Assembly: GCF_000003815.2 (NCBI RefSeq)
Contig: NC_049988.1
Span: 23,704,172 to 23,768,171 of the forward strand
DNA from: Branchiostoma floridae
Lineage: Eukaryota; Chordata; Leptocardii; Amphioxiformes; Branchiostomatidae
Direction: 5' to 3'
Length of the DNA stretch: 64,000 nucleotides
Part shown: positions 35,470-46,346 of the stretch, piece after piece
How positions within the stretch are numbered: position 1 is the first letter of the stretch
How the letters are laid out: the number at the start of each line of letters is the position of its first letter
Translations under genes and position numbers: made by a program
Notes under the pieces: generated by a model
Database searches by the model: none
What the model was told of the DNA's origin: nothing
What the model saw: the letters and a program-made list of their open reading frames with translations, nothing else

Positions 35470-38400
35470 TTAGCTGGGCGCGTACATGCGAATTATCGGT
35501 ATTAACTGTCCACAGTGAAGGCACGACTGATATAATTGCCCCGGATGCCCTGCTCCCGCGTTCCACATGTTCAGTGGCCATGGTGTCCCCACATTCCACT
35601 CTGCTGCATTTACTGTGTTCACCGTTGGTACTCTCAAGTAGCCTGGTTGGCCACCTACATCATATGTGAGAGTCCGTGGTGGTCTCCTATTTCGTCTTGG
35701 TCTGTTCTCTTCTACTTCTGCTGGGTCTGGAACATCCTCAGCACCCTGAGACACACAGGGCTGGTCCTCAGACTCAACTTCAACATCAGTTTCTTCATCC
35801 CTTTCACTACCTGTACTTCCTCTCTGGTCTTCTTGTTCAGCTCCAATTTCGACTCTGTTGTCTGCAAGTTCTTCTTCCTCATTATCACTCCTCTTGTCCT
35901 CTCTTTGAGGTGTTTTCTCTTTGCTTCGTTTGTCCACTGGAACCTCTAGAGGCAGTCCGTCACACGGTAGTAGCATATTTCTATGCAACACTCTTGACCT
36001 TCCTTCTCTGCATTCTGGGCGTACCTCATACACTGGAATATCTTTCCCCTTCTGCTTCACAATGATGTGGACTTTGTCCTCCCAGTGGGAACGCAACTTG
36101 CCCGGTCCTCCTCTGTCCGTCATATTTCGAACAAGGACCCGGTCACCACTGGACAGCCTGAGACCGTGCACCTTTCTGTCGTACTGCTTCTTCCCTTTTG
36201 CACCTGTTTTCCTGGCATGCTGACTCGCAATCCTGTAGGCCTCCTGCATGCCACGTTTCCATTTCTTGACATACTCAGGATACGATTGAACCTCATTCTC
36301 CTTGTCTTCAATCCCGAACATAAGGTCCACTGGCAGGCGGGGGTGATGTCCATACAACAGAAAGTGAGGCGAATACCCAGTGCTCTCATGTCGGGTGCAG
36401 TTGTACGCATGAACCACTTTGTTAAGAGACGCCTTCCAATCTGTTTTCTGGGATTCTGGGAGAGCACGTAACATCGCTAGCAAAGTCCGATTAAACCTCT
36501 CCACCTGACCATTCCCCTGGGGGTGATACGGGGTTGTTCTCGAGGGCGACACTCCACTCAGCTGATGTAGGCGTTGAAACAACCTATTTTCAAATTCTGC
36601 TCCCTGGTCATGGTGAATCTTGAGAGGGTACCCAAATCTAGGAATGAAGTCATTAAAGAGCTTCTCTGCCGCTGTTCTCCCTGACTTGTTCCTGGTTGCA
36701 TATGCTTGAGCGAACCGTGTGAAATGGTCCACAACCACCAACATGTACTCGTAGCCACCTTTGCTCCTTTCAAGGTGGACATAGTCAATGGACACCAGTT
36801 GTAGCGGCTCAGTGGTGATGATGTTAGTAAGTGGGGCTTTGTCTGGAATGTTTGGCTTCCGGCGCTTAATGCACTGACACTTGGAGGTACAGTATTCAAC
36901 TATGTCTCTCTGCATCTTTGGCCAGTAGAACCGTTGTCTTGCCAGGCTGACAACCCTGTCTGCTCCCAGATGGCCCATTTTGTCATGTAGTTCTTGGTAC
37001 ACAATGTTTCTATATTCCTTCGGGAGCACTACTTGCAGTACTGGACCAGCTCTCCGGCGGAGAATGCCCTCATCATCGATCTGCAGCTTTTTCCACTCCC
37101 GCATGTATTCTCTTGTACCAATTGAGTTGTCTTGCCTCTCTCGGGTAGTGGGATTCCTCCCCCCTTCTTTCAGCTCTATCACCTTTCTAATGGCCGAGTC
37201 CCGACGTTGCGCTTCACCGATCTCCTTCTTGCTCAATGGTCCTATACTTGCACTCTTGTCTTCAGGTGGTAGACTGTCAATGTTCGTAGTGATAGCACTT
37301 ATCCATGTGGCATCTCCTTGATCCACTGCCTGCATGGCCTGGGTGGTGGCACTCAGTACATCACCACTCACTTCTTCTGTGCAGGTAGCCATAAACTGCT
37401 CAGCATCTCCTGGACTTGGTAATCTTGACAGCACATCTGCATCTGCATTGGCTTTCCCAGGTCGGTACTTGATGCTGAAGTTATAGTCCACCAACTCTGC
37501 CACCCATCGGTGACCTGTCGCATTCAACTTGGCCGTGCTCAGAACGTAGGTGAGTGGATTATTGTCGGTATATACTTCAAAAGATGGGGCGTAGTACAGG
37601 TAGTCTCGGAACTTCTCAGTAATGGACCACTTGAGAGCCAAGAACTCCAACTTCCCCGAGTGCATGTGGTAATTCTTCTCTGCCGGTGACAGTGTCCGTG
37701 AACCATATGCAATCACCCGGAGCTTGCCCTCTTGCTGTTGATATAATACTGCGCCCAAACCATTGGCTGATGCATCTGTGTGCAGGATAAATGGTTTCTC
37801 AAAGTCAGGGTAGGCCATCACAGGTGGGCTGGTCAGCTGTTCTGTCAGTTGATTAAGGATATCTTGGTGTTCCTCAGTCCACTGGACTGGTTGCTTCGCA
37901 GCACTGTCCGACAGCAGGTCGTACAGTGGTTTAGCAATTCTACTGAAGTCCTTGATGTACGTCCTGTAGTACCCGAGGAACCCAAGCACCCGTCGTACAT
38001 CTCCTACAGTAGTGGGCTTCTTGTCTCTGATTGCCTTGACTGCTGCTGTATCTTCTGGATCCATCGTGTACCCATCTGCAGTGACTAGCTTCCCGACATA
38101 CCTCACCTGTCGTCGGAACATCACACATTTCTTTGGCTTCAACTTACAGCCATGTTCCTGGAACCTGCGCAACACTCTCCTGATGCGCTCGACATGTGAC
38201 TCAAAGCCTTCGCTGTAGACCATGGTGTCATCCATATACGGCTCGCATATTTCATGGCTCAAGCCCTCGAGTACTTCTTCCATATGCCGTTGGAATGCTG
38301 GAGGCGCGTTCTTTAATCCCATGGGGACGCGAACCCACTCATAGAGTCCGTATGGCGTTACAAATGCTGTGTATTTCCTACTTTCTTCCTCCATGTACCC

Positions 38401-38955
38401 CTGATGGTACGCCTTTCCTAGATCCAGTACAGAGAACCATGTGTTTCCCTTCAACCTGTTGAGCACATCTTGAATCCTCGGGAGGGGCTGGCGATCTGGC
38501 ACTGTTTTCTCGTTCAGTGCCCGGTAATCAATACATAGTCTCATTCCTCCATCCTTCTTCCGTACGCACACCATTGGTGATGAATATGGTGATTTGGATT
38601 TCGTGATCCATTCTTGGTTAATCAAATCTTCGATATATTCCTTAACCTCCTTGTACAGTGGGGTGGGAATTGACACATAATTCTTCTGAACTGGTTCTTT
38701 ATCAGTCAGGTTGATGTTTAACTTGAGCCCCTCCATGCTGCCAATGTCGGACTCATCTCTGGAGAATGCCCCCGATTCCTCACGAAGCATCTGTCGCACT
38801 ATCTTCCTCTGTTCTTCACTCAGATGAGACAAGTCAACTGGAGGGTCCCACAACTCATCAGGTGCATCCTGCTCTGCCTGGACTGTGTTGACTTGAGCTG
38901 GTTGTTTTGTTTGCTGATGGCTGTCGTTTACTGGTCTCACATCAACTGGAACCAT
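35470..38955 (-). CDS. pol: Ty3/gypsy pol: reverse transcriptase, RNase H, integrase
   Basis: The frame is 1161 codons, open from just after a gap; the true N terminus is probably continuous with protease through the gap. Order: reverse transcriptase with [20 protein letters not shown], the motif A region [10 protein letters not shown] and the catalytic YMDD ([10 protein letters not shown]). Next comes RNase H with [16 protein letters not shown] and [10 protein letters not shown], then integrase with an HHCC zinc site ([11 protein letters not shown] … CTSKCQC). The DDE core reads [17 protein letters not shown] and [12 protein letters not shown]-terminal GPY/F-like part ([14 protein letters not shown]) and an acidic tail follow. 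All catalytic residues I can place are present, so the enzyme part looks intact. Confidence 0.93.
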   Translation of the reverse strand: MVPVDVRPVNDSHQQTKQPAQVNTVQAEQDAPDELWDPPVDLSHLSEEQRKIVRQMLREESGAFSRDESDIGSMEGLKLNINLTDKEPVQKNYVSIPTPLYKEVKEYIEDLINQEWITKSKSPYSSPMVCVRKKDGGMRLCIDYRALNEKTVPDRQPLPRIQDVLNRLKGNTWFSVLDLGKAYHQGYMEEESRKYTAFVTPYGLYEWVRVPMGLKNAPPAFQRHMEEVLEGLSHEICEPYMDDTMVYSEGFESHVERIRRVLRRFQEHGCKLKPKKCVMFRRQVRYVGKLVTADGYTMDPEDTAAVKAIRDKKPTTVGDVRRVLGFLGYYRTYIKDFSRIAKPLYDLLSDSAAKQPVQWTEEHQDILNQLTEQLTSPPVMAYPDFEKPFILHTDASANGLGAVLYQQQEGKLRVIAYGSRTLSPAEKNYHMHSGKLEFLALKWSITEKFRDYLYYAPSFEVYTDNNPLTYVLSTAKLNATGHRWVAELVDYNFSIKYRPGKANADADVLSRLPSPGDAEQFMATCTEEVSGDVLSATTQAMQAVDQGDATWISAITTNIDSLPPEDKSASIGPLSKKEIGEAQRRDSAIRKVIELKEGGRNPTTRERQDNSIGTREYMREWKKLQIDDEGILRRRAGPVLQVVLPKEYRNIVYQELHDKMGHLGADRVVSLARQRFYWPKMQRDIVEYCTSKCQCIKRRKPNIPDKAPLTNIITTEPLQLVSIDYVHLERSKGGYEYMLVVVDHFTRFAQAYATRNKSGRTAAEKLFNDFIPRFGYPLKIHHDQGAEFENRLFQRLHQLSGVSPSRTTPYHPQGNGQVERFNRTLLAMLRALPESQKTDWKASLNKVVHAYNCTRHESTGYSPHFLLYGHHPRLPVDLMFGIEDKENEVQSYPEYVKKWKRGMQEAYRIASQHARKTGAKGKKQYDRKVHGLRLSSGDRVLVRNMTDRGGPGKLRSHWEDKVHIIVKQKGKDIPVYEVRPECREGRSRVLHRNMLLPCDGLPLEVPVDKRSKEKTPQREDKRSDNEEEELADNRVEIGAEQEDQRGSTGSERDEETDVEVESEDQPCVSQGAEDVPDPAEVEENRPRRNRRPPRTLTYDVGGQPGYLRVPTVNTVNAAEWNVGTPWPLNMWNAGAGHPGQLYQSCLHCGQLIPIIRMYAPS

Positions 38956-38969
38956 TCAATGGGAACTGC

Positions 38970-39127
38970 NNNNNNNNNNNNNNNNNNNNNNNNNNNNNNN
39001 NNNNNNNNNNNNNNNNNNNNNNNNNNNNNNNNNNNNNNNNNNNNNNNNNNNNNNNNNNNNNNNNNNNNNNNNNNNNNNNNNNNNNNNNNNNNNNNNNNNN
39101 NNNNNNNNNNNNNNNNNNNNNNNNNNN
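38970..39127. other. Assembly gap (158 N) between protease and pol
   Basis: The gap splits the Gag-Pol frame. Frames on the two sides differ as drawn, but the number of N is an estimate, so a real frameshift cannot be claimed. Confidence 0.95.
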
Positions 39128-39753
39128 CTGGTTCGAACAGGACCAGATTGTTTCTCTTCCACTGAACCTGTAGGAATTCTACATCTAACCTGGACAGTGG
39201 CTCCTCGTGATATCTTGATTCTCTTCCGGCCAACCCTTACTCTCACCAAGTTTGTCTTACTAAAATCTTCCATCATGCAGACCAGCGCCTCTGCCTCTCC
39301 AGCTTCTACTGGCACCGCCTGAGACAGCAGAGCAGCTCCGGAGCAGCCGTTCCTGGCACACACACTCTGCATCTCCTCAATCACGTTGTAGCCAATTATT
39401 GGGTGCTCCTGTTTGTCATCTGATGTCACCAAGAATGGCACAGTTAGCTCTGGTGTGTCTTTCTCGCTAACCATTTTAAACTTCACTTCGATCCAGCCAT
39501 CATATGGTATGTTGGTGCCGTTTGCAGCCTGTAAGTTGAAGTCTACTCCTCCCAGTATGTCGATCAATGGCTGAATTTCTGTTTTGGGCAGGTATTTTGT
39601 TCTCCACTTGTTTGTCATGATACTCACTTGGGCTCCCGTGTCCCATAACGCTTGGGTTTGTACGTCCTCTAAGTGACAAGAGACAAGGCACTTGTTTCCA
39701 ACCAGCCTGGTTAACTTTCCTCTTTGTTTGGGTGTTAAGCGTGATGACATCAT
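39128..39753 (-). CDS. Ty3/gypsy aspartic protease
   Basis: The frame contains the active-site motif ALWDTGAQVSIM, preceded by a hydrophobic strand (CLVSCHLEDVQTQ). It is followed by the flap and fold-closing region (NLQAANGTNIPYDGW, HPIIGYNVIEEM), the layout of retropepsins that cut Gag-Pol. It runs into the gap and then into reverse transcriptase. It probably belongs to one Gag-Pol reading unit. Confidence 0.85.
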
Positions 39754-39854
39754 ATTGACATTACCGGTATATTGACTCTGTTCTGTTCTCTTTGGTTCTG
39801 TTCTACTTCTAGTATCTACTGGTGGGTGGTGGGACTGCGTGGTATTCTTCAGGG

Positions 39855-40090
39855 CTACTCCCCGTCCCTTGGGAGGGCCCTGGACTCGTTTCCCCGGGGA
39901 GCAGCCTGACTACGGCATTCCCTGGCTTGGTGGTTGGTTCTTCCACACACGAAGCAGTGGTTGCATCTCTCTGCGCGCGCCTGCCAGCATTGGTCGCACA
40001 GCCTTCTTGATCTTGCTGTCACCACATTGATCCCAGTACGAGTAGTATTTGTATCTGTAGTGTTTACTCTGGCAGCACTTCTCTTCTTTG
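39855..40090 (-). CDS. gag: Gag C-terminal fragment with CCHC nucleocapsid motif
   Basis: The frame encodes KKRSAARVNTTDTNT and then CNHCFVCGRTNHQAREC, a C-X2-C-X4-H-X4-C zinc knuckle that binds the element's RNA. The KKRSAAR start matches the last residues of the + strand gag at 5234, so about 24 nt overlap between the two pieces. Its N-terminal part is cut off by the LTR beginning at 40091. Confidence 0.8.
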
Positions 40091-40281
40091 TGTAACGATG
40101 TGGAAACACCCCTAGTTGAAAATGGTTTGGTCCAAGCGCGCAAAGGAGCGTGGGACTAGAGTTCTGTGAAGTGAATCCATCTTGTTTGACATTAAAAGTT
40201 TGGTCTCCCGAAGTCTGGGCTCTGACGTCGTCTGTAGTCCCCGTCTAGCGCCCGGCCCTGGCGGTCGGGCGGGTAACAATT

Positions 40282-40300
40282 TGGAGGTTCCACCGAGATT
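40282..40300 (+). other. Primer binding site, exact tRNA-Gln complement
   Basis: TGGAGGTTCCACCGAGATT is the exact complement of the 3' end of metazoan tRNA-Gln including CCA, as I know that tRNA from human. It stands three bases after the left LTR. Confidence 0.75.
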
Positions 40301-40888
40301 GACTTTGACAGGATCCAAGGCCTGTCACAGAAGCAGTGCAAGGGGAAAATAGCAGACTTCCACTCGTCAGTGTGGCCTGTACCAGCTTCGGCGGGAAAAC
40401 CAGGGAAAACGGGCACATGTGGTTGGTGTCAAATTACCTATCAGCCCTGCAGAACAGTTGCGTCATTCACCAGCATAGCCAGAGGTCAACCCACTGAGGT
40501 AACCCTAGTAAACAAGATACAGGAGACTCAAGTAATGGAGGAGATCGGGAGGGCACTGGGGAGATCAAGAACGTCAATCATGTGTCTCCACAATGGAAAG
40601 AAGATGACAAGCACAGGCCGGCAAGCACACAAGACTGTGGCAAAAACAGAGGAAGAACTGATGCAGTCAGGACTGTCAAGACAAGTAGACATCAAGCACA
40701 AGCAAGCAGGACTCTCGCATGTTCAACATTTTGTTACGTTATAGATTGAATTCATAGTGTATGTTTGGTATGTAGATTAACAATTAGCATTCATACGAAG
40801 TTGTCTAGTTATTGTCTATGCTGAAGAAGTCTGGTACCAGAGATATAATATCAAGCAATGGGCATGGAGGCTCAGTCTTAAGAAGAAA

Positions 40889-40916
40889 GGTAGCCTTTTG
40901 GACTCTGAATCCAGCG
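40889..40916 (+). other. tRNA-Gln-like fragment inside the LTR element
   Basis: TGGACTCTGAATCCAGCG is identical to the anticodon arm (anticodon CTG) of human tRNA-Gln, and GGTAGC before it resembles the GGTTAGC of the D arm. It has the same sense as the tRNA, not the complement. The rest of a tRNA (acceptor stem, T arm) is not present, so it is not a tRNA gene. Confidence 0.6.
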
Positions 40917-40964
40917 CTACAATAAAACATGGTTGAGGATTTTAGGTAGAAATTAGAATTCAAG

Positions 40965-41185
40965 AATGCTTAGTTTGAGGGTTGAGGACAGTCCAAGACA
41001 ACAGAGTTGAGGATGGCCGGATGTAAACCCAAGATACCGAGTTTGAGGGTGTTGTGGAACCAAACCCAAGACAACAGAGTTGAGGATGTCCGGTAAGAAA
41101 TCCAAGATACCGAGTTTGAGGATGTCCCGAAACCAAGCCCAAGACAACTGAAGTTGAGAATTCTGAAGGAAAATCCAAGACTGCC
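40965..41185 (+). repeat. Internal tandem repeats of the non-autonomous LTR element
   Basis: Three to four diverged units of about 60 bp contain GAGTTTGAGG, CCAAGACAACAGAGTTGAGGATG and CCAAGATACC. A second, exact-looking 30-bp duplication (CTCCGAAGGTAGATGAGATG) is at 41369-41429. They create apparent frames on the minus strand that I do not regard as genes. Confidence 0.65.
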
Positions 41186-42281
41186 ATGTTTGAAGTCACT
41201 TCCAGAAAGTGGATGTCATCCAGAGAAGTTTGAATGAAGCCAACTGAAAATGTACGGAGATACGGGTGCCAGACGGACATTAAGCTCCAACTCAGCTCCA
41301 TAGTTATTCAATTGTGAAAGAGAAACTGTGGAAATACATGAAATGTGGAAATACATTAGTATATTATGTACTCCGAAGGTAGATGAGATGAACCAATAAC
41401 TCCGAAGGTAGATGAGATGAACCAATAGCTCTGACTATATAAAAGACTGAGAAGTTTATTCTGTGTCTATTATCTGTAGAGCACAAGAAGAACAGACGAA
41501 CATTTGATCAAACTTTTGCGGTAATTGGTCATCCAAGAAGATGTTAAATTGGATAGTTAAGTCCAATAGTTTTGTTATATGTTAGGAAAGGTTTTTGTAA
41601 ACTGTTGTAACATGCAACAACTTGCCAGAAGTAGAGGTTAGAGTTGTAAAAAGAAGTTAGTTAAAAGGAACACAGTTTGTTTTATTGCATGCTCAATTAT
41701 TACTCAAAGTTATACGTTCAGTTATTGTTAAGTAGATATAGCATTGTAACAGTAATGTCGGGACGCCATTTGATTTTGAGGGGGCGTGTGTAACGATGTG
41801 GAAACACCCCTAGTTGAAAATGGTTTGGTCCAAGCGCGCAAAGGAGCGTGGGACTAGAGTTCTGTGAAGTGAATCCATCTTGTTTGACATTAAAAGTTTG
41901 GTCTCCCGAAGTCTGGGCTCTGACGTCGTCTGTAGTCCCCGTCTAGCGCCCGGCCCTGGCGGTCGGGCGGGTAACAATTGCATGGATATCCAGAAAATAC
42001 GGCATGCAGCGGTGGAGTGTTGTAGAATTGTGAGCACCCATATGATTAAAATCTTCTAAATATTTTTGTTGGAAAGCGTTGGGTCCCATCCAATGGACCC
42101 TTGGCGAAATTCGGATACCTTTGAGGAATATTAGAAATGATTGAACGATCATAACAATTGAATGTTTTCTGTTTGGTTTGGTTTGGTTTTCTGTTATGAA
42201 AGTCTGGACTACCCCCTCAAGACCCCCACAAATAATAACTATGCGGAGATTTGATTGGGTTATACGCCGCGAGAACAAAAC

Positions 42282-42459
42282 CTCCAAGCAGATACTACGG
42301 TAGCGTAATATACTGACTAGTAGCAAAGTAGGCCAAGATGGTTAGCTTGTCAGAGTGAGACCATTGGATTCCGGTCGCTAATACACTCCTAAGACGGCTT
42401 CACTCCTCTGCCAGTTTTTATACAGTACTATCTTATGCTACTGTATGATTTGCTTGGAG
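42282..42459. mobile_element. Second CTCCAAGCAGA MITE
   Basis: Ends CTCCAAGCAGAT…ACGGTAGC and GCTACTGTATGATTTGCTTGGAG form a 25-bp imperfect inverted repeat, with internal matches to the hairpin element at 24183-24325 (CACTCCT.TGCCAG, TAGTATC). More diverged and less symmetrical than that copy. Confidence 0.65.
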
Positions 42460-44849
42460 ATTAACACGAGAACACACGTAACTCAACCGACCGCAACCCG
42501 GGCATGTTCATTCGATTACATGGGTGCCGTCCCTACGAACCACAACATTTATCCAAGCGTGCTCAGAAAAAGACAAACGTTTGGCAAACAAAAAAGAGTT
42601 GTGTTCAGACATTATGGTAGGATCTAGTGGTCGGCAAAGTGGAATAGATAACTAAACGCATATTTACATATTTATTACGAAATGTAAGTCTAAACGCATA
42701 TAAACGTTGCAATGTAGTATGGAGTTCCAAGCAATAAAAGGAGTGGATTCTTCATTTTTCTCTCTTTCACATTTTCTTCTTTGACTTTTTTGAATATGGA
42801 ATTCACTTTTGTATCCTGTGGCACCTTAGAGATGGCCTTGCTTTGCATACGGCTCATTTAGCAGCTACTTTATACGACTCACGGCATGATTAAAACATTT
42901 TTTTCCTTTAATCGAACGAAATTAATCATAGTCAAATTAACATGACCAAACGGATGAAAATATGATCCTAGCGAGGGTCATTTATTTATCTTTAATACTG
43001 GCGGATGAAAGCTCAGGTCAGTGGCTTGTTTTCAAGCGTCCATTGCTACACAAAGAGGGACACTGCAAAGCATTAAGATACTAAAAGCAGATTTATCATG
43101 GGCATTTATTACATTTTGGACATTACAAGCATTTTCAAACGATTACATCTAATGTTATTACCTCCATGAAATGTCATGGAGGTTATATTTTCTGTTATGT
43201 GTCTCTGTCTGTGTACAAGATTACTCAAGAACGGCTGGATGGATTGGTTTCATACTTGTTGTGTTGGTGGGCTGTGATGAAAGCTTGAATCGATGTGATT
43301 TTGGACGCCGTATCTGTCGTTATTATCGATGTAATAATATATCAGAAATCCCCCCTATATCTGCGATATATTGCAACAGGCATCGTGCTTTAAGTGTTTG
43401 TTAATGGGCTTAGCTCCAAGCAGATAGTGAGGTGATTTGTATGACAGCTGTTTGGGGAACCCCGAGTTTTTTTAATATGATAATTAGTTTTATTTATGTC
43501 TGCTTAGGATATCATGGAGATGTGAAGCGTAAGTATAATTGCAACGCCACCTACATCGGCTATAAGTAGCAGCAAGAAGTAGTTCCCGTCATTCCACCCT
43601 GATGATGGTGTCTGACAGACACCGAAACGTCGGAAGTAAGTTATTTTCTGGTTGTGCTAAAAGAACCTTACTATATGAATAATTGCCAACCTGATGAAGT
43701 TATTCACGGACGTAAGTATAATTGTAAGAAATTGAGGTACATTATAACGGTAATGCTTAACATGTATGGATGTCTCACATACTGTACTGCTGGTTTGAGT
43801 GACATGGTGATTAAAATGCCATTAGGTCCTCTCATCTTAGATGGGTTGGGTGTCAGAAGTTTTATGGGCGATACAGATGTTCTGATTTCGTTACGATAAG
43901 GGACAGTTGTTAGTTGTCTCTTTTGTAGCCAATGGTACTTGTTTTTTAGCAGACGGGGTTGGCGCCAAGTATTCATCTTACAGTTGATGTAGGGCTATCA
44001 GAGGAAAGTGTGCATCTCATTTTTGTACCGTGTGAACAGCTGATGTTATGACATATTAGTGGAAAATCAAATCACCATCTGACTAAAGTTGGCCACATCC
44101 CTTCTTCTTTCTGAGTTTCCCAACTTCCTCCCACCACACCGCTCTGAGGCACATAGTCGAACCTCAATAATGCTGACAACCTTAGACAGTTTAAATGCCA
44201 AACATCAAGCTTAAGGAACACCACGCTACCATATGCCGTCGACCTCTTAAACGCACATTACACAATTAAGTGTCACATTTTAATAATTACTAATCAGATG
44301 GACATCCTCTGTGTCATTAAATAAATACACCACTACTTTCCCATAACATTTATAACCATTACTCTCAAATACAACCGACTATAAACATACATACCATCCA
44401 CAAAAAAGCAATAAATATTTCATGGAGGTATGAGGTCCCCAAACTCTAGTTGTTGATCTGATTTGCATGTTAACGGATACGTGATTTTTAAGAGTTAAGT
44501 TAGTGTACATCTTATTCCCTAGTTAGCAATAGATCTATCATTCCATCAATTAATCGATCAATTGATCAATGAGTTGATTTATGGTTACAAAATTTATAGG
44601 CTTTCTTATGGAAAACAATTTAATATTTTGAGTTGTTGCGCGTCAAATCCTTCAAGTTTGGCGCTCTTTTGCACCGCACATTGACGTACGTGTAATGCGA
44701 TACCCCATGGGACACTCTTACCAACTGCACTTCCATTTCATTCCGCTAGCTGTCACTATTTCACGGCCCACCGGATACCATCTCAAAAGGTCACAGGGCA
44801 GGGCGTCAGGAAGACAACATTTTATTCCCTGTTTGACCATTTGGACGAC
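42460..44849. other. Intergenic stretch with repeat remnants
   Basis: No coding exon recognised. At 43158-43184 a near-palindrome CCTCCATGAAATGTCATGGAGG opens a repeat-like block that continues through AACGGCTGGATGGATTGGTTTCATACTTG to about 43430; CATGGAGGT recurs at 44421. At 43600-43640 CTGATGATGGTGTCTGACAGACACCGAAACGTCGG contains a small hairpin of a type often seen in dispersed repeats. Confidence 0.5.
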
Positions 44850-46311
44850 ATGGCAGACGAAGAAGAGGTAAAAATCTTAAATGTGCTTAACCATAGACCT
44901 ATCTTTAAATGATGAAATCGTTTTATTCGCCTTGTTGTAGTTGTATGGGTAGCTATGTGTCAAGTATAGTCTGCAAGTGGGGAGGGGGGCACAACTAACG
45001 TTACTGTATCCAACTTTAATACTGTAGTTCTCTCACTAAAAATCGAATTATTAGATGATTCACGCAGGTTTAGTGAGGCTTGCAAAATACACAGTAGCTA
45101 TAAAATGTAAAATTACAGTCAATAACAACAAAATACCGGTAGGATATTGACTTATTTGTCTATACCCCCTCCCCACCTAGGTGCACCTCTATACCTGCAG
45201 CCGGGTGACATAGCAAATTACATTATACAAATTACAAGAATGAGAGGAAGCCGAATTTCTATGCTAGACTAAATATATAATAATGTTACATTTCTGTTTT
45301 ATCTTCCGCTTGTTCTCTGTCAAAATAGTCTTAGCAACAAGAGAGAGAGAGAACTGTTTTTTTTTTTCTGGTATGGACAAAACCCACTGCCGTTATGCCG
45401 CACGACCCGACATGAACATAGAGTACTTGTATGGCGATAGACATTCTTTGTCCAAGGTGTATGAAAATGAATGTCGTGTTTCTGATAACAATAATTAAAA
45501 AAACTATTCCTTTAAATGTCTGTGGTCTCACACCACAGTTCTAACAGTTTTTGTGACATAACCCAAGAGTGCTGACGTTATTACTTTCAATATTTGTGGT
45601 AGTTCTAAAAGTTTTTGTAGTCTCACCCCACAATTCCAACAAGTAATTCCTATTGATATCTGTGGTCTCAACCTAAAGTTCTGACAGTTTTTTTTTGTCT
45701 CACCCCATAGTTCCCACAAGTCATTCCTCTCAACGTCGGCGGCCACACCTTCACCACGACCTTGATGACCTTGCGTCGCCACGAGGACTCCATGCTGGCG
45801 GCCATGTTCTCCGGGCGCCACCGGGCTACCCAGGATGCCGAGGGGCGCTACTTCATCGACCGGGAAGGAACGTACTTCATCCACATCTTAAACTTCCTTC
45901 GTAGCGAGACATTACCACCTTACGAGATATCCACTCAGGTTCGCTTGTTTGTTTGTTGGTATTAGGCTACACCAATTTATTTTCTTGTTTGTTAAATTGA
46001 TTTAGCAACCTGATGAAACTATTTATTTGTTTCACATAACTAGTAACTTGCATGTGGCACGCAAGTTTTGTACAAGCTGTTGTAAGACCGGACTGTGAGG
46101 TTTGATCAGCTCACCCCATGCCAGGTGTAGAAAGATGCTTTGTTTTATGTTTGTTCTATGCATATTCTCCATGAAGGGATGGATCCCAAACACAGACACA
46201 GACACATGTACACACACACACACACACACACTCACACACACACACACTCACACACACACACACACACACACAGAAACACAGACACACACACACACAGAAA
46301 CACAGACACAT

Positions 46312-46346
<35 letters not shown>

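Larger units (their letters stand above)
34657..40088 (-). mobile_element. Ty3/gypsy retrotransposon, truncated at its 5' side
   Basis: Minus-strand order from high to low coordinate is nucleocapsid part of gag, protease, reverse transcriptase, RNase H, integrase, polypurine tract and 3' LTR. This pol order is that of Ty3/gypsy elements. Pol is open over 1161 codons, so the copy is fairly young. The 5' LTR and the N-terminal part of gag are absent; the sequence switches at 40088-40091 to the LTR of a second element, and gag does not resume beyond it. The + strand fragment at 3743-5234 is another copy of the same family. Confidence 0.9.
40091..41976 (+). mobile_element. Young non-autonomous LTR retrotransposon
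   Basis: Two 188-bp direct repeats, 40091-40278 and 41789-41976, begin TGTAACGATG, end GGGTAACA and appear identical throughout. A tRNA-Gln primer site (TGGAGGTTCCACCGAGATT, 40282-40300) follows the left one and a purine-rich TTTTGAGGGGGCG precedes the right one, so the element points to the + strand. The 1.5-kb interior has no reverse transcriptase or integrase. Its longest frame (40370-40744, 124 codons) matches nothing I know. It needs enzymes from another element. The flanks (CTTTG before, ATTGC after) do not match, so no target duplication is visible. Confidence 0.9.

Noticed and set aside
35536-38462. Several + strand frames of 100-140 codons
   Set aside because: They are antisense shadows of the pol gene, whose minus-strand frame has all expected motifs.
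40370-40744. 124-codon frame inside the non-autonomous LTR element as a possible gag
   Set aside because: No capsid or zinc-knuckle signature, ordinary for chance length in this composition; kept only as a note in the element entry.
43590-43650. Hammerhead-ribozyme-like core (CTGATGA … GAAAC around a GGTGTC/GACACC stem)
   Set aside because: Stem I and a paired GTC cleavage site could not be placed, and there is an extra base before stem II; it is more likely a repeat hairpin.
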